From NCBI RefSeq assembly GCF_008704395.1, contig NZ_CP023695.1:3410001-3474000 (forward strand): 64,000 nt of DNA. Direction: 5' to 3'. Source of the stretch: Streptomyces alboniger (GTDB lineage: Bacteria; Actinomycetota; Actinomycetes; Streptomycetales; Streptomycetaceae). The notes beneath the pieces are model-generated. The model saw nothing but the letters and a program-made list of their open reading frames with translations, did not search any database and was not told the DNA's origin. Every line of letters begins with the position of its first letter. Position 1 is the stretch's first letter. Both the position numbers and the translations under genes were made by a program. Shown here in pieces: positions 18,682 through 27,085 of this stretch.

Positions 18682-19812
18682 TCAGGAAGAAGAGGCCGCC
18701 GCCCGGAACCGGGAGGTCCGATGCACGGGGTCCGTATCGATCTTCGGGATCACATGCTCACCGATCAGCTTGATCGTGTTCTTCGTGTCCTCGGGCGAGA
18801 TCCCGATCGGCAGCCCGAAGCTGAGCTGGTCGGCCCCGGCCTGCTCCCACCGCTTGCACTGCCGGAAGACCTCGTCCGGGTCGCCGCAGATCATCAGCTC
18901 CTCGGCGATGAGCAGCTCGATGATCTCCTCGCTGTAGGCGGGGAGGAGTTCGGGCCACTCGGGGATGCCCTCGGGCCGGGGGAAGGTGTCGTGGTAGCGG
19001 AAGAGCAGCGACTGGAGGTAGTTGAGCCCGCCGCCGACGGCGATCTCGACGGCCTCGGCGTGCGTGGGCGCGCAGATGGCCGTGGACGTCACCATGACGT
19101 TGTCGTTGACGAAGTCCCCGATGGCCTCCGCCTCCTTGACGGCGTTCTTGTAGGACTCGACGACCCACTCCATGTCGGAGACCTTCTGCACACTGAAACC
19201 GAGGACGCCGAGGCCCTTCTTGCCGGCCATGGCGTACGAGGACGGGGACCCGGCGGCGTACCACATGGCGGGGTGCGACGCCCCGTACGGCTTGGGCAGG
19301 ATCTTGCGCGGCGGCAGGGACCAGTGCTTGCCCTGGAAGCCGGTGTACTCGTCCTGGAGCCACATCTTGGGGAACTCGGAGATGGTCTCCTCCCATATCT
19401 CCTTGGTGTGGTTCATGTCGGTGATGCCCGGCATGAAGCCGAGGATCTCGTGCGAACCGGCGCCGCGTCCGGTCCCGAACTCGAAGCGGCCCTCGGAGAG
19501 GTGGTCGAGCATGGCGGCCTTCTCGGCGACCTTCACGGGGTGGTTGACGGGCGCGAGCGGGTTGAAGATGCCCGATCCCAGGTGGATGCGGTCGGTGGCG
19601 TGGGCGAGGTATCCGAGGTAGACGTCGTTGGCGGAGAGGTGCGAGTACTCCTCCAGGAAGTGGTGTTCGGACGCCCAGGCGTACTTGAAGCCGGACTTGT
19701 CCGCCTGGATGACGTACTCGGTCTCCTCGATGAGCGCCTTGTGCTCCGCTTCGGGGTCGACCTCGGCCCGCGCGGCGGGCACGTATCCCTGTACAAAGAG
19801 ACCGAATTCCAA
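18682..19812 (-). CDS. LLM class flavin-dependent oxidoreductase
   Basis: 376 aa luciferase-like monooxygenase. The start codon is TTG, giving M-E-F-G-L-F-V-Q-G-Y, the conserved start of this actinobacterial subfamily, although no good ribosome site is visible. Landmarks are KYAWASEHHFLEEYSHLSA near residue 45, LGSGIFNPLAPVNHPVKVAE, LSEGRFEFGTGRGAGS and AGSPSSYAMAG. Such enzymes oxidise a substrate with O2 and reduced flavin or, in some cases, use F420. Two CTGAC-N5-GTCAG operators lie 38 and about 99 bp upstream, so it belongs to the putative regulon and is probably the first gene of its own unit. Substrate unknown. Confidence 0.9.
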   Translation of the reverse strand: MEFGLFVQGYVPAARAEVDPEAEHKALIEETEYVIQADKSGFKYAWASEHHFLEEYSHLSANDVYLGYLAHATDRIHLGSGIFNPLAPVNHPVKVAEKAAMLDHLSEGRFEFGTGRGAGSHEILGFMPGITDMNHTKEIWEETISEFPKMWLQDEYTGFQGKHWSLPPRKILPKPYGASHPAMWYAAGSPSSYAMAGKKGLGVLGFSVQKVSDMEWVVESYKNAVKEAEAIGDFVNDNVMVTSTAICAPTHAEAVEIAVGGGLNYLQSLLFRYHDTFPRPEGIPEWPELLPAYSEEIIELLIAEELMICGDPDEVFRQCKRWEQAGADQLSFGLPIGISPEDTKNTIKLIGEHVIPKIDTDPVHRTSRFRAAASSS

Positions 19813-19849
19813 GGAGGTTCACCGTCCTCGTGAGGGTCCGACCGGCTTT

Positions 19850-19864
19850 CTGACGGCCCGTCAG
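19850..19864. promoter_or_regulatory. CTGAC-N5-GTCAG operator
   Basis: CTGACGGCCCGTCAG is a near-perfect palindrome, 38 bp upstream of the LLM gene that starts at 19812 on the minus strand. It is close to the window consensus. Confidence 0.75.
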
Positions 19865-19910
19865 ATCTTGATGCGTCGACTGTTCCACCGGCCCACCGGA
19901 CCGTCAATAG

Positions 19911-19925
19911 CTGATGCGCCGTCAG
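19911..19925. promoter_or_regulatory. CTGAC-N5-GTCAG operator (one mismatch)
   Basis: CTGATGCGCCGTCAG, embedded in the longer AGCTGATGCGCCGTCAGCT palindrome, is the second site upstream of the LLM gene starting at 19812. It is 61 bp (about six helical turns) from the first site, so two dimers could bind on the same face. Confidence 0.65.
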
Positions 19926-19946
19926 CTAGGTGGGGGCGCTGCCGGC

Positions 19947-20756
19947 TCAGATGACACTGACCCCGGCCAGCCATCCGCCGTCGATGACGAAGGGCTGACC
20001 CGTGATGTACGCCGAGTCGTCGCCGGTGAGGAAGAGGGCGAGGGCCGCGATCTCCCGGGGCGTGCCGATCCGCCCCATCGGCACCAGCTTCTTGTACAGC
20101 TCCGCGACCGCCTCCTTCGCCGCCTCGGGGTCGGCGGCCGGATCGAGCTGCGCGGGATCGGTCATGGGGGTGTCGACCGCTCCCGGGCACACGGCGTTGA
20201 CGCGGATGTTCTTGGCCGCCAGCTCCAGCGCGGCGACCCGGGTCAGACCGAGGATGGCGTGCTTGGTGGCGGCGTACGCGCCGACGTACGCCATGCCCGT
20301 GAGCGCCGTGTAGGAGGCGGTGTTCACGATGGTGCCGCCGCCCGCGGCCTCGATCTCGGGGGCGACGGTGCGGATGCCCAGGAAGCAGCCGACCTGGTTG
20401 ACCTGGATGACCTGCTGGAACTCTTCGAGGGGCGTGTGGACGAGTTCGTTGAAGCGGAGGATCCCCGCGTTGTTGACGAGCCCGTCGATCTTCCCGAAGG
20501 CGTCCTTGGCGGCGGCCACCGCGGCCTGCCAGTCGGCCTCCCTGCCCACGTCGAGGTGGACGTACTCGGCCGCGCCCTCCCCCAGCTCCTCGCGGATCTC
20601 CTTGGCGAGTGCCTCCCCCTGGGCGTCGAGCACGTCCGCGACGACGACCTTGGCCCCCTCGGCGGCGAACAGCCGCGCCTCCTGCTCGCCCTGGCCGCGT
20701 GCGGCGCCGGTCACGATGACGACGCGGCCGTTCAGTTTGCCGGTGCCCATGCCCAT
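19947..20756 (-). CDS. SDR family oxidoreductase
   Basis: 269 aa short-chain dehydrogenase. It has the classical cofactor motif TGAARGQGEQEA (residues about 16–27), VNNAGIL near 95, catalytic Ser in NTASYTAL and YAATKHA near 160, then NAVCPGAVDTPM and a terminal FVIDGGWLAG. The 'GQG' form of the glycine motif is common in actinobacterial steroid/terpenoid-type SDRs. The ATG at 20756 is followed by a second ATG two codons in. It lies 17 bp downstream of the LLM gene at 20774–21721 on the same strand, so both likely share one operator-controlled transcript. Probable alcohol/ketone interconversion on a catabolic intermediate. Confidence 0.92.
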   Translation of the reverse strand: MGMGTGKLNGRVVIVTGAARGQGEQEARLFAAEGAKVVVADVLDAQGEALAKEIREELGEGAAEYVHLDVGREADWQAAVAAAKDAFGKIDGLVNNAGILRFNELVHTPLEEFQQVIQVNQVGCFLGIRTVAPEIEAAGGGTIVNTASYTALTGMAYVGAYAATKHAILGLTRVAALELAAKNIRVNAVCPGAVDTPMTDPAQLDPAADPEAAKEAVAELYKKLVPMGRIGTPREIAALALFLTGDDSAYITGQPFVIDGGWLAGVSVI

Positions 20757-20773
20757 GGGGTGCTCCTAGGTCG

Positions 20774-21721
20774 TCAGGTGAGGTGGGGTGCCACGTCGGC
20801 GGCGAACGCCCGCATCTGATCCGTGAGTTCGGTACGTGTGCGACTGCGGAAGCGGACCTGGATCTGGTCGACGCCCATCGCCGCGTACGCGCGCAGCGAC
20901 TCCGCGAGGGCGTCCGGCTTGCCGTGCAGGGTCCGGCGCCCGACGGGCCAGCTCGGCTCGCCGACGTACAGGACCTCGGTGATCGCGCCGACGGTGATCG
21001 GCTCCTCGTTCCCCGCCTCCTCCCGCAGCCGCCTGAGCCTCGCGATCCGGGCGGGCAGCTTGTCGCGGGGGTCGCCCTGCGGAAGCCAGCCGTCGGCACG
21101 GGTCGCAGCGCGGCGGACGGCGGCGGGCGAGGACCCGCCGACCCAGACGGGCACACGCGGCTGAGCGGGCCGGGGCCGCTGCCCGAGGCCACCGAAGTCG
21201 AAGAAGGCACCGTGGTGTTCGGGATACTCCTCCGCCCCGAGCGCCGCCTTCAACGCGTCGATGCTCTCGTCGAGCAGGGCCCCGCGCCGCTCGAAGTCGA
21301 CACCGAGCACCTCGAACTCCTCCTGCACGTGCCCCGCCCCGACCCCGAGGATCAGCCGGCCGCCGCTGAGGTGGTCCAGGGTCGCGTACTGCTTGGCGGT
21401 GACGAGGGGGTGGCGCAGGCCGACGACGGCGACGTGGCTCATCAGCCGGACGTTCTCGGTGACGGCGGCGAGGTGGGCGAGGGTGGCGACGGGGTCGTAC
21501 CAGGTGGTGCCCATGCCGTCGGCGAGGCGGCGGGGGATGGCGACGTGGTCGCAGCTCGCGAGGTAGGCGAAGCCGGTTTCGTCCGCGGTGCGGGCGATCT
21601 CTCTCAGGTCGAGGGGGGTGGCGGTGGCCTCCCAGGGTTCGGCGTAGAGACGGCTCTGGGACTGGATGGGCAACTGCATCCCGTACGGGAGGGACGAATG
21701 CCTCTGCGCCTGCGGGGCCAT
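20774..21721 (-). CDS. LLM class F420-dependent oxidoreductase
   Basis: 315 aa luciferase-like TIM-barrel enzyme. FAYLASCDHVAIP, NVRLMSHVAVVGLRHPLV, LSGGRLILGVGAGHVQEEF and RVPVWVGGSSPAAVRRAA match the F420-dependent TIGR03619-type subgroup. Two CTGAC-type operators lie upstream at 21754 and 21795. It is the first gene of a two-gene unit with the SDR. It would use F420 whose chromophore is made by the FbiC enzyme of this window; the link is functional inference. Confidence 0.9.
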   Translation of the reverse strand: MAPQAQRHSSLPYGMQLPIQSQSRLYAEPWEATATPLDLREIARTADETGFAYLASCDHVAIPRRLADGMGTTWYDPVATLAHLAAVTENVRLMSHVAVVGLRHPLVTAKQYATLDHLSGGRLILGVGAGHVQEEFEVLGVDFERRGALLDESIDALKAALGAEEYPEHHGAFFDFGGLGQRPRPAQPRVPVWVGGSSPAAVRRAATRADGWLPQGDPRDKLPARIARLRRLREEAGNEEPITVGAITEVLYVGEPSWPVGRRTLHGKPDALAESLRAYAAMGVDQIQVRFRSRTRTELTDQMRAFAADVAPHLT

Positions 21722-21753
21722 GGGCGACCACCTGCCTCTCTGCAGGGCTGGAC

Positions 21754-21768
21754 TTGACGCAGCGTCAT
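21754..21768. promoter_or_regulatory. Probable CTGAC-type operator (imperfect)
   Basis: TTGACGCAGCGTCAT keeps the TGAC-N5-GTCA core but lacks the outer C and G. It lies 33 bp upstream of the LLM gene starting at 21721 and 41 bp from a full site. Confidence 0.5.
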
Positions 21769-21794
21769 GTATGTGTCGGCGGCCAGCTTGATAG

Positions 21795-21809
21795 CTGACG
21801 GCACGTCAG
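21795..21809. promoter_or_regulatory. CTGAC-N5-GTCAG operator
   Basis: CTGACGGCACGTCAG is a full-match site in the promoter of the minus-strand LLM–SDR unit. Together with the imperfect site at 21754 it makes a paired arrangement like that at 19850/19911. Confidence 0.7.
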
Positions 21810-21961
21810 GCAAGGGGCGGGGTGTCACAGGGGCCCCACCCCGCCTTCGCAGCGCGGGGCAAACGGGTGGGTGGGTGGGAAAGCATCCGCCGCGGAGCGG
21901 CGGGACAGGGGCGGCCACGACGGCGAGGACAGGACGAAATCCACCCCCAGCCCCGCCAGGG

Positions 21962-23245
21962 TCAGGCCCCCGCCCAGAGCCCCTCCCCCGTAAGACCGAG
22001 AAGGCCAATCGCGTTGCCCCGCACGATCCGCTCCACGACGTCCCCCGCCAGGTGCCCCATCTGCGCCTCCCCCACTTCCCGGGACTTCGGCCACGTCGAG
22101 TCCGAGTGCGGGTAGTCCGTCTCGTAGAGCACGTTCCCGACCCCGATCGACTCCAGGTTCCGCAGCCCGAAGGCGTCGTCGAAGAAGCACCCGTACACGT
22201 GCTCGGCGAACAGTTCGGACGGCGGGCGGCGGACCTTGTCGGCGACCCCGCCCCAGCCGCGGTTCTCCTCCCACACCACGTCCGCCCGCTCCAGGATGTA
22301 CGGGATCCAGCCGATCTGACCCTCCGCGTACATGACCTTCAGACTGGGGAAGCGTTCGAACTTGCCGCTCATCAGCCAGTCCACCATCGAGAAGCAGCAG
22401 TTGGCGAAGGTGATGGTGGAGCCGACCGCGGGCGGCGCGTCCGCCGAGGTCGACGGCATCCTGCTGGACGAGCCGATGTGCATGGCCACGACCGTGCCCG
22501 TCTCGTCGCACGCGGCGAGGAAGGGGTCCCACGCGTCGGTGTGGATGGAGGGCAGGCCGAGGTGCGGCGGGATCTCGGAGAAGGCGACCGCCCGCACCCC
22601 GCGAGCCGCGTTGCGCCGCACCTCGGCGGCGGCCAGCTCGGCGTCCCAGAGCGGAATGAGGGTCAGCGGTATGAGGCGGCCCCGGGCCTCGGGGCCGCAC
22701 CACTCCTCCACCATCCAGTCGTTGTACGCGCGTACGCCGAGGAGGCCCAGCTCACGGTCCCCGGCCTCCGTGAACGTCTGCCCGCAAAAGCGCGGGAAGG
22801 TGGGGAAGCAGAGGGCGGACTGGACGTGGTTGACGTCCATGTCGGCGAGGCGGTCGGGCACGCTGTAGGACCCCGGGCGCATCTGCTCGTAGGTGATGAC
22901 CTCCAGTCTGATCTCGTCCCTGGCGCAGCCGACAGCCGTGTCGAGGCGGGTGAGCGGCCGGTGCAGATCCTCGTATATCCACCAGTCCCCTATGGGCCCT
23001 TCGTCGCCCTGCCGCCCTATCACCGGCGCGAACTTCCCGCCCAGGAAGGACATTTCCTTCAGCGGGGCGCGGACGATGCGGGGGCCGCGGTCCCGGTACT
23101 TCGACGGGAGCCGGTCCCGCCACACGTGCGGGGGTTCGACGGTGTGGTCGTCCACCGAGATGATCTTCGGGAAGGCCCCCACGCCACCCGCGCCCACCGC
23201 GCCACCCACACTTTCCGCACTCTTCGTGGTCTCCATACGGCCCAC
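21962..23245 (-). CDS. Amidohydrolase family protein (amidohydrolase-2 type)
   Basis: 427 aa, TIM-barrel amidohydrolase of the ACMSD-like group. It begins with SVDDHTVEPPHVWRDRLP, where the usual DxHxxE/P metal site is D-D-H-T-V-E. MHIGSSSRMPSTS in mid-protein and YETDYPHSDSTWP near residue 380 give the later His and Asp ligands. Members hydrolyse or decarboxylate ring or keto-acid intermediates and recur in actinobacterial steroid/aromatic loci. The frame starts at GTG (23245), with an ATG three codons later that is equally plausible; neither has a clear ribosome site. The operator at 23258 is 12 bp away, so the transcript may be nearly leaderless. Confidence 0.88.
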   Translation of the reverse strand: MGRMETTKSAESVGGAVGAGGVGAFPKIISVDDHTVEPPHVWRDRLPSKYRDRGPRIVRAPLKEMSFLGGKFAPVIGRQGDEGPIGDWWIYEDLHRPLTRLDTAVGCARDEIRLEVITYEQMRPGSYSVPDRLADMDVNHVQSALCFPTFPRFCGQTFTEAGDRELGLLGVRAYNDWMVEEWCGPEARGRLIPLTLIPLWDAELAAAEVRRNAARGVRAVAFSEIPPHLGLPSIHTDAWDPFLAACDETGTVVAMHIGSSSRMPSTSADAPPAVGSTITFANCCFSMVDWLMSGKFERFPSLKVMYAEGQIGWIPYILERADVVWEENRGWGGVADKVRRPPSELFAEHVYGCFFDDAFGLRNLESIGVGNVLYETDYPHSDSTWPKSREVGEAQMGHLAGDVVERIVRGNAIGLLGLTGEGLWAGA

Positions 23246-23257
23246 GGTAGCGCCGAT

Positions 23258-23272
23258 CTGACGGGCCGTCAG
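23258..23272. promoter_or_regulatory. CTGAC-N5-GTCAG operator
   Basis: CTGACGGGCCGTCAG lies 12 bp upstream of the amidohydrolase start. It would overlap the expected transcription start or -10 region, as suits a repressor. It also lies about 285 bp upstream of the plus-strand afsR start, on the far side. Confidence 0.75.
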
Positions 23273-23557
23273 CTATGCGTACGCCGCCCCATGACGCACA
23301 CCGGAACACCGCGCCACGCGGGACGCCATGCGGAACGCCGTGCGGAACCCCGTGCGAGGACCCTGTGAGAGCCGTCTCCCACGGCTGACGCATCCGCCAT
23401 GGACAAGGCAAACTGGCGGGGTGCACGAACCGAGGCACGGCCCGCGCCGCCCGAAGCGGCCGCGGCCCCGCCGCGGCATGACCGAATACGGCAAGACGCG
23501 GGCAGGGCAGGCCCGCGACCGGCAGGACTTGGGAACGGCAGGGCGGCAGGGGGAGCG
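23273..23557. other. Region upstream of afsR
   Basis: The gap between the amidohydrolase operator and the afsR start holds short degenerate repeats (GCGGAACGCCGT then GCGGAACCCCGT, about 23330–23355). I see no credible small gene and no clear -10/-35 pair. The afsR reading frame is open through part of it, so a longer N-terminus cannot be fully excluded. Confidence 0.4.
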
Positions 23558-26533
23558 ATGGTCGATGTACCGCGAGTACCGGAGCAGTGGCGTCCGGCCT
23601 CGGGGAACACCCCCGGGGCACGGGCCGAGGGGCACCCCGAGGCCCGGACGTCACGCTTCAGCGTGCTCGGACCGGTGCGCGCGTGGCACGGCACGGAACA
23701 GCTCCCGACGGGCTCGCCACAGCAGCGGGCCCTGCTGGCGGCCCTGCTGCTGCGGGATGGCCGTACGGCCACGGCCTCGGAGCTGATCGACGCCCTCTGG
23801 GGCGAGGAACCGCCCTCGCAGGCCCTGGCGGCGGTACGTACGTACGCGTCGCGGCTGCGGAAGGTGCTGCCTCCGGGAGTTCTCGTCAGCGAATCCGGCG
23901 GGTACGCCCTCCAGGTCGCGGACGGCGCCCTCGACCTGGCCGTTGCGGAAGATCTCTGGGCGACCGCCGAGAAGGCCCGCGGCATCGGTGACCTCGGCCA
24001 GGCCCGCGCACTGGTGAACAAGTCCCTCGGCCTGTGGGACGGCGAGCCCCTGGCCGGCGTCCCCGGCCCCTACGCGGACACCCAGCGCACCCGCCTCGAC
24101 GAGTGGCGACTGCAACTGATCGAGTCGCGCCTCGACATGGACCTCGAAGCCGGCTGCCACGCGGAGGCGGTGTCCGAGCTGACCGCCCTGACGGCCGCCC
24201 ACCCCCTGCGCGAGCGCCTGCGCGAACTGCTGATGCTGGCCCTCTACCGCAGCGGCCGCCAGGCCGAGGCCCTCGCGGTCTACGCGGACACGCGCCGCCT
24301 GCTCGCCGACGAGCTGGGCGTGGACCCGCGCCCCGGCCTCAAGGAACTCCAGCAGCGCATCCTCCAGGCCGACCCGGCCCTCGCGGAACCCTCGGCCGCC
24401 GGCCCGGAACCGGCCACGACCGCCGTCCGGCCCGCCCAACTCCCCGCGACCGTCCCGGACTTCACCGGCCGGGCCTCCTTCGTCGGCGAGCTGAGCGACA
24501 TCCTCTCCTCGGCCGAGGGGCGGGTGATGGCGGTCTCGGCCCTCGCGGGCATCGGGGGCGTCGGCAAGACGACCCTCGCCGTCCACGTCGCGCACGTGGC
24601 CCGCGCCCACTTCCCCGACGGCCAGCTCTACGTCGACCTCCAGGGCGCGGGCGCGCGGGCGGCGGAGCCGGAGACGGTCCTCGGCGCGTTCCTGCGCGCC
24701 CTCGGCACGCCCGACTCCGCGATCCCGGACTCCCTGGCGGAACGGGCGGCCCTGTACCGCTCGGTCCTCGACGGCCGCCGCGTCCTCGTCCTCCTGGACA
24801 ACGCCCGCGACGCCGCGCAGGTCCGCCCCCTGCTCCCCGGCATGGAGGGCTGCGCGGCGCTCGTCACGAGCCGCGTCCGGATGGTCGACCTGGCGGGCGC
24901 GCACCTGGTCGACCTGGACGTGATGTCCCCCGAGGAGGCCCTGCTCCTGTTCACCCGCATCGTCGGCGAGGAACGGGTCACCTCGGAACGGAAAGCGGCC
25001 CTGGACGTCGTCGCGGCCTGCGGCTTCCTGCCCCTCGCCATCCGCATCGCGGCGTCCCGCCTCGCGGCCCGCCGCACCTGGACGGTCTCGACGCTCGCGG
25101 CGAAGCTGGCGGACGAGCGGCGGCGCCTCGACGAACTCCAGGCGGGCGACCTCGCGGTCAAGGCCACCTTCGAACTCGGCTACGGCCAGCTGGAGCCGAG
25201 TCAGGCCCGCGCCTTCCGCCTCCTCGGCCTCGCGGACGGCCCCGACCTCTCCCTCGCCGCGGCGGCGGCGATCCTCGACCGCCCCGTAGAGGAGACGGAG
25301 GACCTCCTGGAGGCGCTGGTCGACACCTCGCTCATCGAGTCCGCGGCACCGGGCCGCTACCGCTACCACGACCTCGTACGCCTCTACGCGCGCGCGTGCG
25401 CCGACCGCGACGAACAGCCGCCGAGCGAGCGGGACGCGGCGATGTCGCGCCTGCTGGACTTCTATCTGGCGACGGCGGCGCGGGTCTACGCCATCGAGCG
25501 GCCCGGCGACCGCACGGTGGACCACCTCGAACCCACCGGACACCTGGGCCAGGACTTCAGCGACGACGCGAAGGCCCTGGACTGGCTCCACTCGGAGGCG
25601 GCCTGCATCCTGGCCTGCGTCCAGCAGTCCCTGGGCCCGCACACCCTGCGCCGCGCCGTGGACCTCCTCCTGGCGTCCAAGGACCTGGCGGAGTCGGGCG
25701 CAAGCTCGCTGCGCTACGAACTGGCCGCGTCGGCGGCGAGGGACGCGGCATCGGCCCTCGGCGACGCGCACGCGGAGGGGCGGGCGCGGGTGACGCTGGC
25801 ACAGGTCCACAACAACGCGGGCCGCTTCGAGGCCGCGCGGCTGGAGGCGGAGCACGCCACCGGCCTCGGTGAGACCACCGACGACCCGTGGACCGGCAGC
25901 AACGCACCCAATGAGCTGGGCATCGCCGCGAACTGCCTGAACCGGCCCGCGGCCAGCGAGCGCTATCTGCTCCGGGCGATCGACGCCTTCCGCGCGGACG
26001 GCAACCGCCCGGGTGAGGCCAGCGCCCTGTGCAACCTCTCCCGTGTCCTCGTCGCCCTGGGGCGCACCTCCACGGCGATCGACCTCGTGCGGCAGGGCAT
26101 CGCGATCTACGACGACCTCGGTCTCACCTTCCGGCTCGCCAACGCCCGGTACGCCCTCGGCATCGTCCTCAGCCACGCGGGCCGCCACCCCGAGGCGATG
26201 GACCAGCTGACCGAGGCCTTGCAGGTCTTCGTGGAGAACCGGCAGCGGCTGTGGGAAGGCACGACGCACTACCGCATCGCGCAGGTCCACCTCAGGTCCG
26301 GCCGCACCACCCTGGCGGCGCAGCACGCCGAGCAGGCGCTCACCACGGGGTTCATCGGCGGCGACTGGATGCGGGCCAACGTACTCACGCTCCTGGGCAA
26401 GGCCCTCGACAGCCTGGGCCAGCTCGACCGCGCACGGGCGTGCTGGCGCGAGGCCCTGGCCATCCACGAGCGGACAGGGGCTCCCGAGACCGGTGAGGTG
26501 CGCGGGCTCCTCCACCCCGTCGCGGCGGCCTGA
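23558..26533 (+). CDS. afsR: AfsR, SARP-family global regulator with NB-ARC and TPR domains
   Basis: 991 aa, nearly the length of S. coelicolor AfsR (993). The start is set by GGGGGAGCG before ATG and by the family N-terminus MVDVPRVPEQ. Domains in order: OmpR-like winged helix (FSVLGPVRAW… about 33–110), bacterial transcriptional activator domain to about 290, NB-ARC ATPase with Walker A GIGGVGKTTL near 330 and LVLLDNARD, then C-terminal TPR-like repeats to the end. AfsR is phosphorylated by AfsK on Ser/Thr and activates afsS, which then stimulates antibiotic production. Here afsS follows 205 bp downstream, with an AfsR-like box between them. Identification rests on strong recall of the protein family. 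Confidence 0.95.
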   Translation: MVDVPRVPEQWRPASGNTPGARAEGHPEARTSRFSVLGPVRAWHGTEQLPTGSPQQRALLAALLLRDGRTATASELIDALWGEEPPSQALAAVRTYASRLRKVLPPGVLVSESGGYALQVADGALDLAVAEDLWATAEKARGIGDLGQARALVNKSLGLWDGEPLAGVPGPYADTQRTRLDEWRLQLIESRLDMDLEAGCHAEAVSELTALTAAHPLRERLRELLMLALYRSGRQAEALAVYADTRRLLADELGVDPRPGLKELQQRILQADPALAEPSAAGPEPATTAVRPAQLPATVPDFTGRASFVGELSDILSSAEGRVMAVSALAGIGGVGKTTLAVHVAHVARAHFPDGQLYVDLQGAGARAAEPETVLGAFLRALGTPDSAIPDSLAERAALYRSVLDGRRVLVLLDNARDAAQVRPLLPGMEGCAALVTSRVRMVDLAGAHLVDLDVMSPEEALLLFTRIVGEERVTSERKAALDVVAACGFLPLAIRIAASRLAARRTWTVSTLAAKLADERRRLDELQAGDLAVKATFELGYGQLEPSQARAFRLLGLADGPDLSLAAAAAILDRPVEETEDLLEALVDTSLIESAAPGRYRYHDLVRLYARACADRDEQPPSERDAAMSRLLDFYLATAARVYAIERPGDRTVDHLEPTGHLGQDFSDDAKALDWLHSEAACILACVQQSLGPHTLRRAVDLLLASKDLAESGASSLRYELAASAARDAASALGDAHAEGRARVTLAQVHNNAGRFEAARLEAEHATGLGETTDDPWTGSNAPNELGIAANCLNRPAASERYLLRAIDAFRADGNRPGEASALCNLSRVLVALGRTSTAIDLVRQGIAIYDDLGLTFRLANARYALGIVLSHAGRHPEAMDQLTEALQVFVENRQRLWEGTTHYRIAQVHLRSGRTTLAAQHAEQALTTGFIGGDWMRANVLTLLGKALDSLGQLDRARACWREALAIHERTGAPETGEVRGLLHPVAAA

Positions 26534-26540
26534 CGAGGCC

Positions 26541-26565
26541 GTTCACCGCGTTCATCGAACGTTTA
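26541..26565 (+). promoter_or_regulatory. AfsR box / PHO-box-like direct repeat in the afsS promoter
   Basis: GTTCACCGC and GTTCATCGA are direct repeats 9 bp apart, just after the afsR stop and about 190 bp before afsS. In S. coelicolor, AfsR binds the afsS promoter at such repeats overlapping the -35 region, and PhoP is known to compete there because GTTCACC is also the PHO-box unit. I assign both roles by analogy. A likely -10 is in the GTCACT region near 26575–26580. Confidence 0.7.
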
Positions 26566-26738
26566 TGAGCAGCTGTCACTCTCAATGCATCGACCCGTCG
26601 CGTCGGGGGGCAGACGGGTCGCACCGGGCCCCACAGATAGGGTGAGCGGCCCTGGAACGCCCGTTCGGCGACCCTCGGGGGAGTTGCCGAGCGGGTGTTC
26701 GCCCCAGCGAACCGTCAAAACCACGGGGGAGATCCATC

Positions 26739-26921
26739 ATGAGCGACACCACGAAGAGCCCGGACATCACGACCATGGGCGACAGCCACATGCCCGCCCC
26801 GCCGAAGGACGGCAAGGCCGCCACGCAAGGTGACAGCCACATGCCGACTCCGCCGAAGGACGGCACGCTCACCACGCAGGGCGACAGCCACATGCCCGCC
26901 CCGCCGCCCAAGGGCGCCTGA
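26739..26921 (+). CDS. afsS: AfsS-type small regulator with three GDSHMP repeats
   Basis: 60 aa. The motif GDSHMP occurs at residues 14–19, 31–36 and 48–53, an exact 17-residue period, each followed by (A/T)PPK or APPP. AfsS of S. coelicolor (63 aa; AfsR2 in S. lividans) is known for such DSHMPAP repeats and is the direct target of AfsR; the label 'sigma-like protein' also attaches to this family. It has no signal peptide or membrane segment. The ATG is preceded by GGGGGAGATCCATC. It raises transcription of antibiotic pathway regulators by an unknown mechanism. A strong hairpin terminator follows the gene. Confidence 0.93.
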   Translation: MSDTTKSPDITTMGDSHMPAPPKDGKAATQGDSHMPTPPKDGTLTTQGDSHMPAPPPKGA

Positions 26922-26941
26922 GGACTTCATTCCCGACGGGG

Positions 26942-26982
26942 GTCGGCCGCGGCGGCGCGGAGGGGGAGCCGCCGCGGCCGAC
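26942..26982 (+). terminator. Terminator hairpin after afsS
   Basis: A perfect 15-bp stem: GTCGGCCGCGGCGGC (26942–26956) pairs with GCCGCCGCGGCCGAC (26968–26982) around an 11-nt loop. No U-tract follows, as is common in Streptomyces. It separates afsS from the secreted repeat peptide gene, implying the latter has its own promoter in the next 100 bp. Confidence 0.85.
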
Positions 26983-27014
26983 GCATGACTCACCACTGGT
27001 TCAATCGCGCACAA

Positions 27015-27077
27015 CGCACCGCTCGCACAGATCGCACCGATTGCATAGATCGCACCAACCGCACAGAACGCACACAG
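27015..27077. repeat. Seven-unit 9-bp tandem array (CGCACNNNN)
   Basis: Seven 9-bp units, each beginning with CGCAC (one variant, TGCAT), run without interruption: CGCACCGCT, CGCACAGAT, CGCACCGAT, TGCATAGAT, CGCACCAAC, CGCACAGAA, CGCACACAG. The array ends directly at the AGGAG ribosome site of the peptide gene at 27086. An extra GCAC lies 7 bp before the first unit. The position, in the 5' leader or promoter, suggests either a regulatory array or a slippage-grown leader. Confidence 0.8.
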
Positions 27078-27085
27078 GAGTTGAC

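Noticed and set aside
23651..26515. Minus-strand open frame of 954 aa opposite afsR
   Set aside because: Pure shadow of afsR; no start signal, no recognisable domain.
26739..26921. GDSHMP-repeat protein as a new RiPP precursor
   Set aside because: The repeat, length, and position after afsR identify it as AfsS, an established regulator. The RiPP idea is kept only as a weak option for the neighbouring exported peptide.
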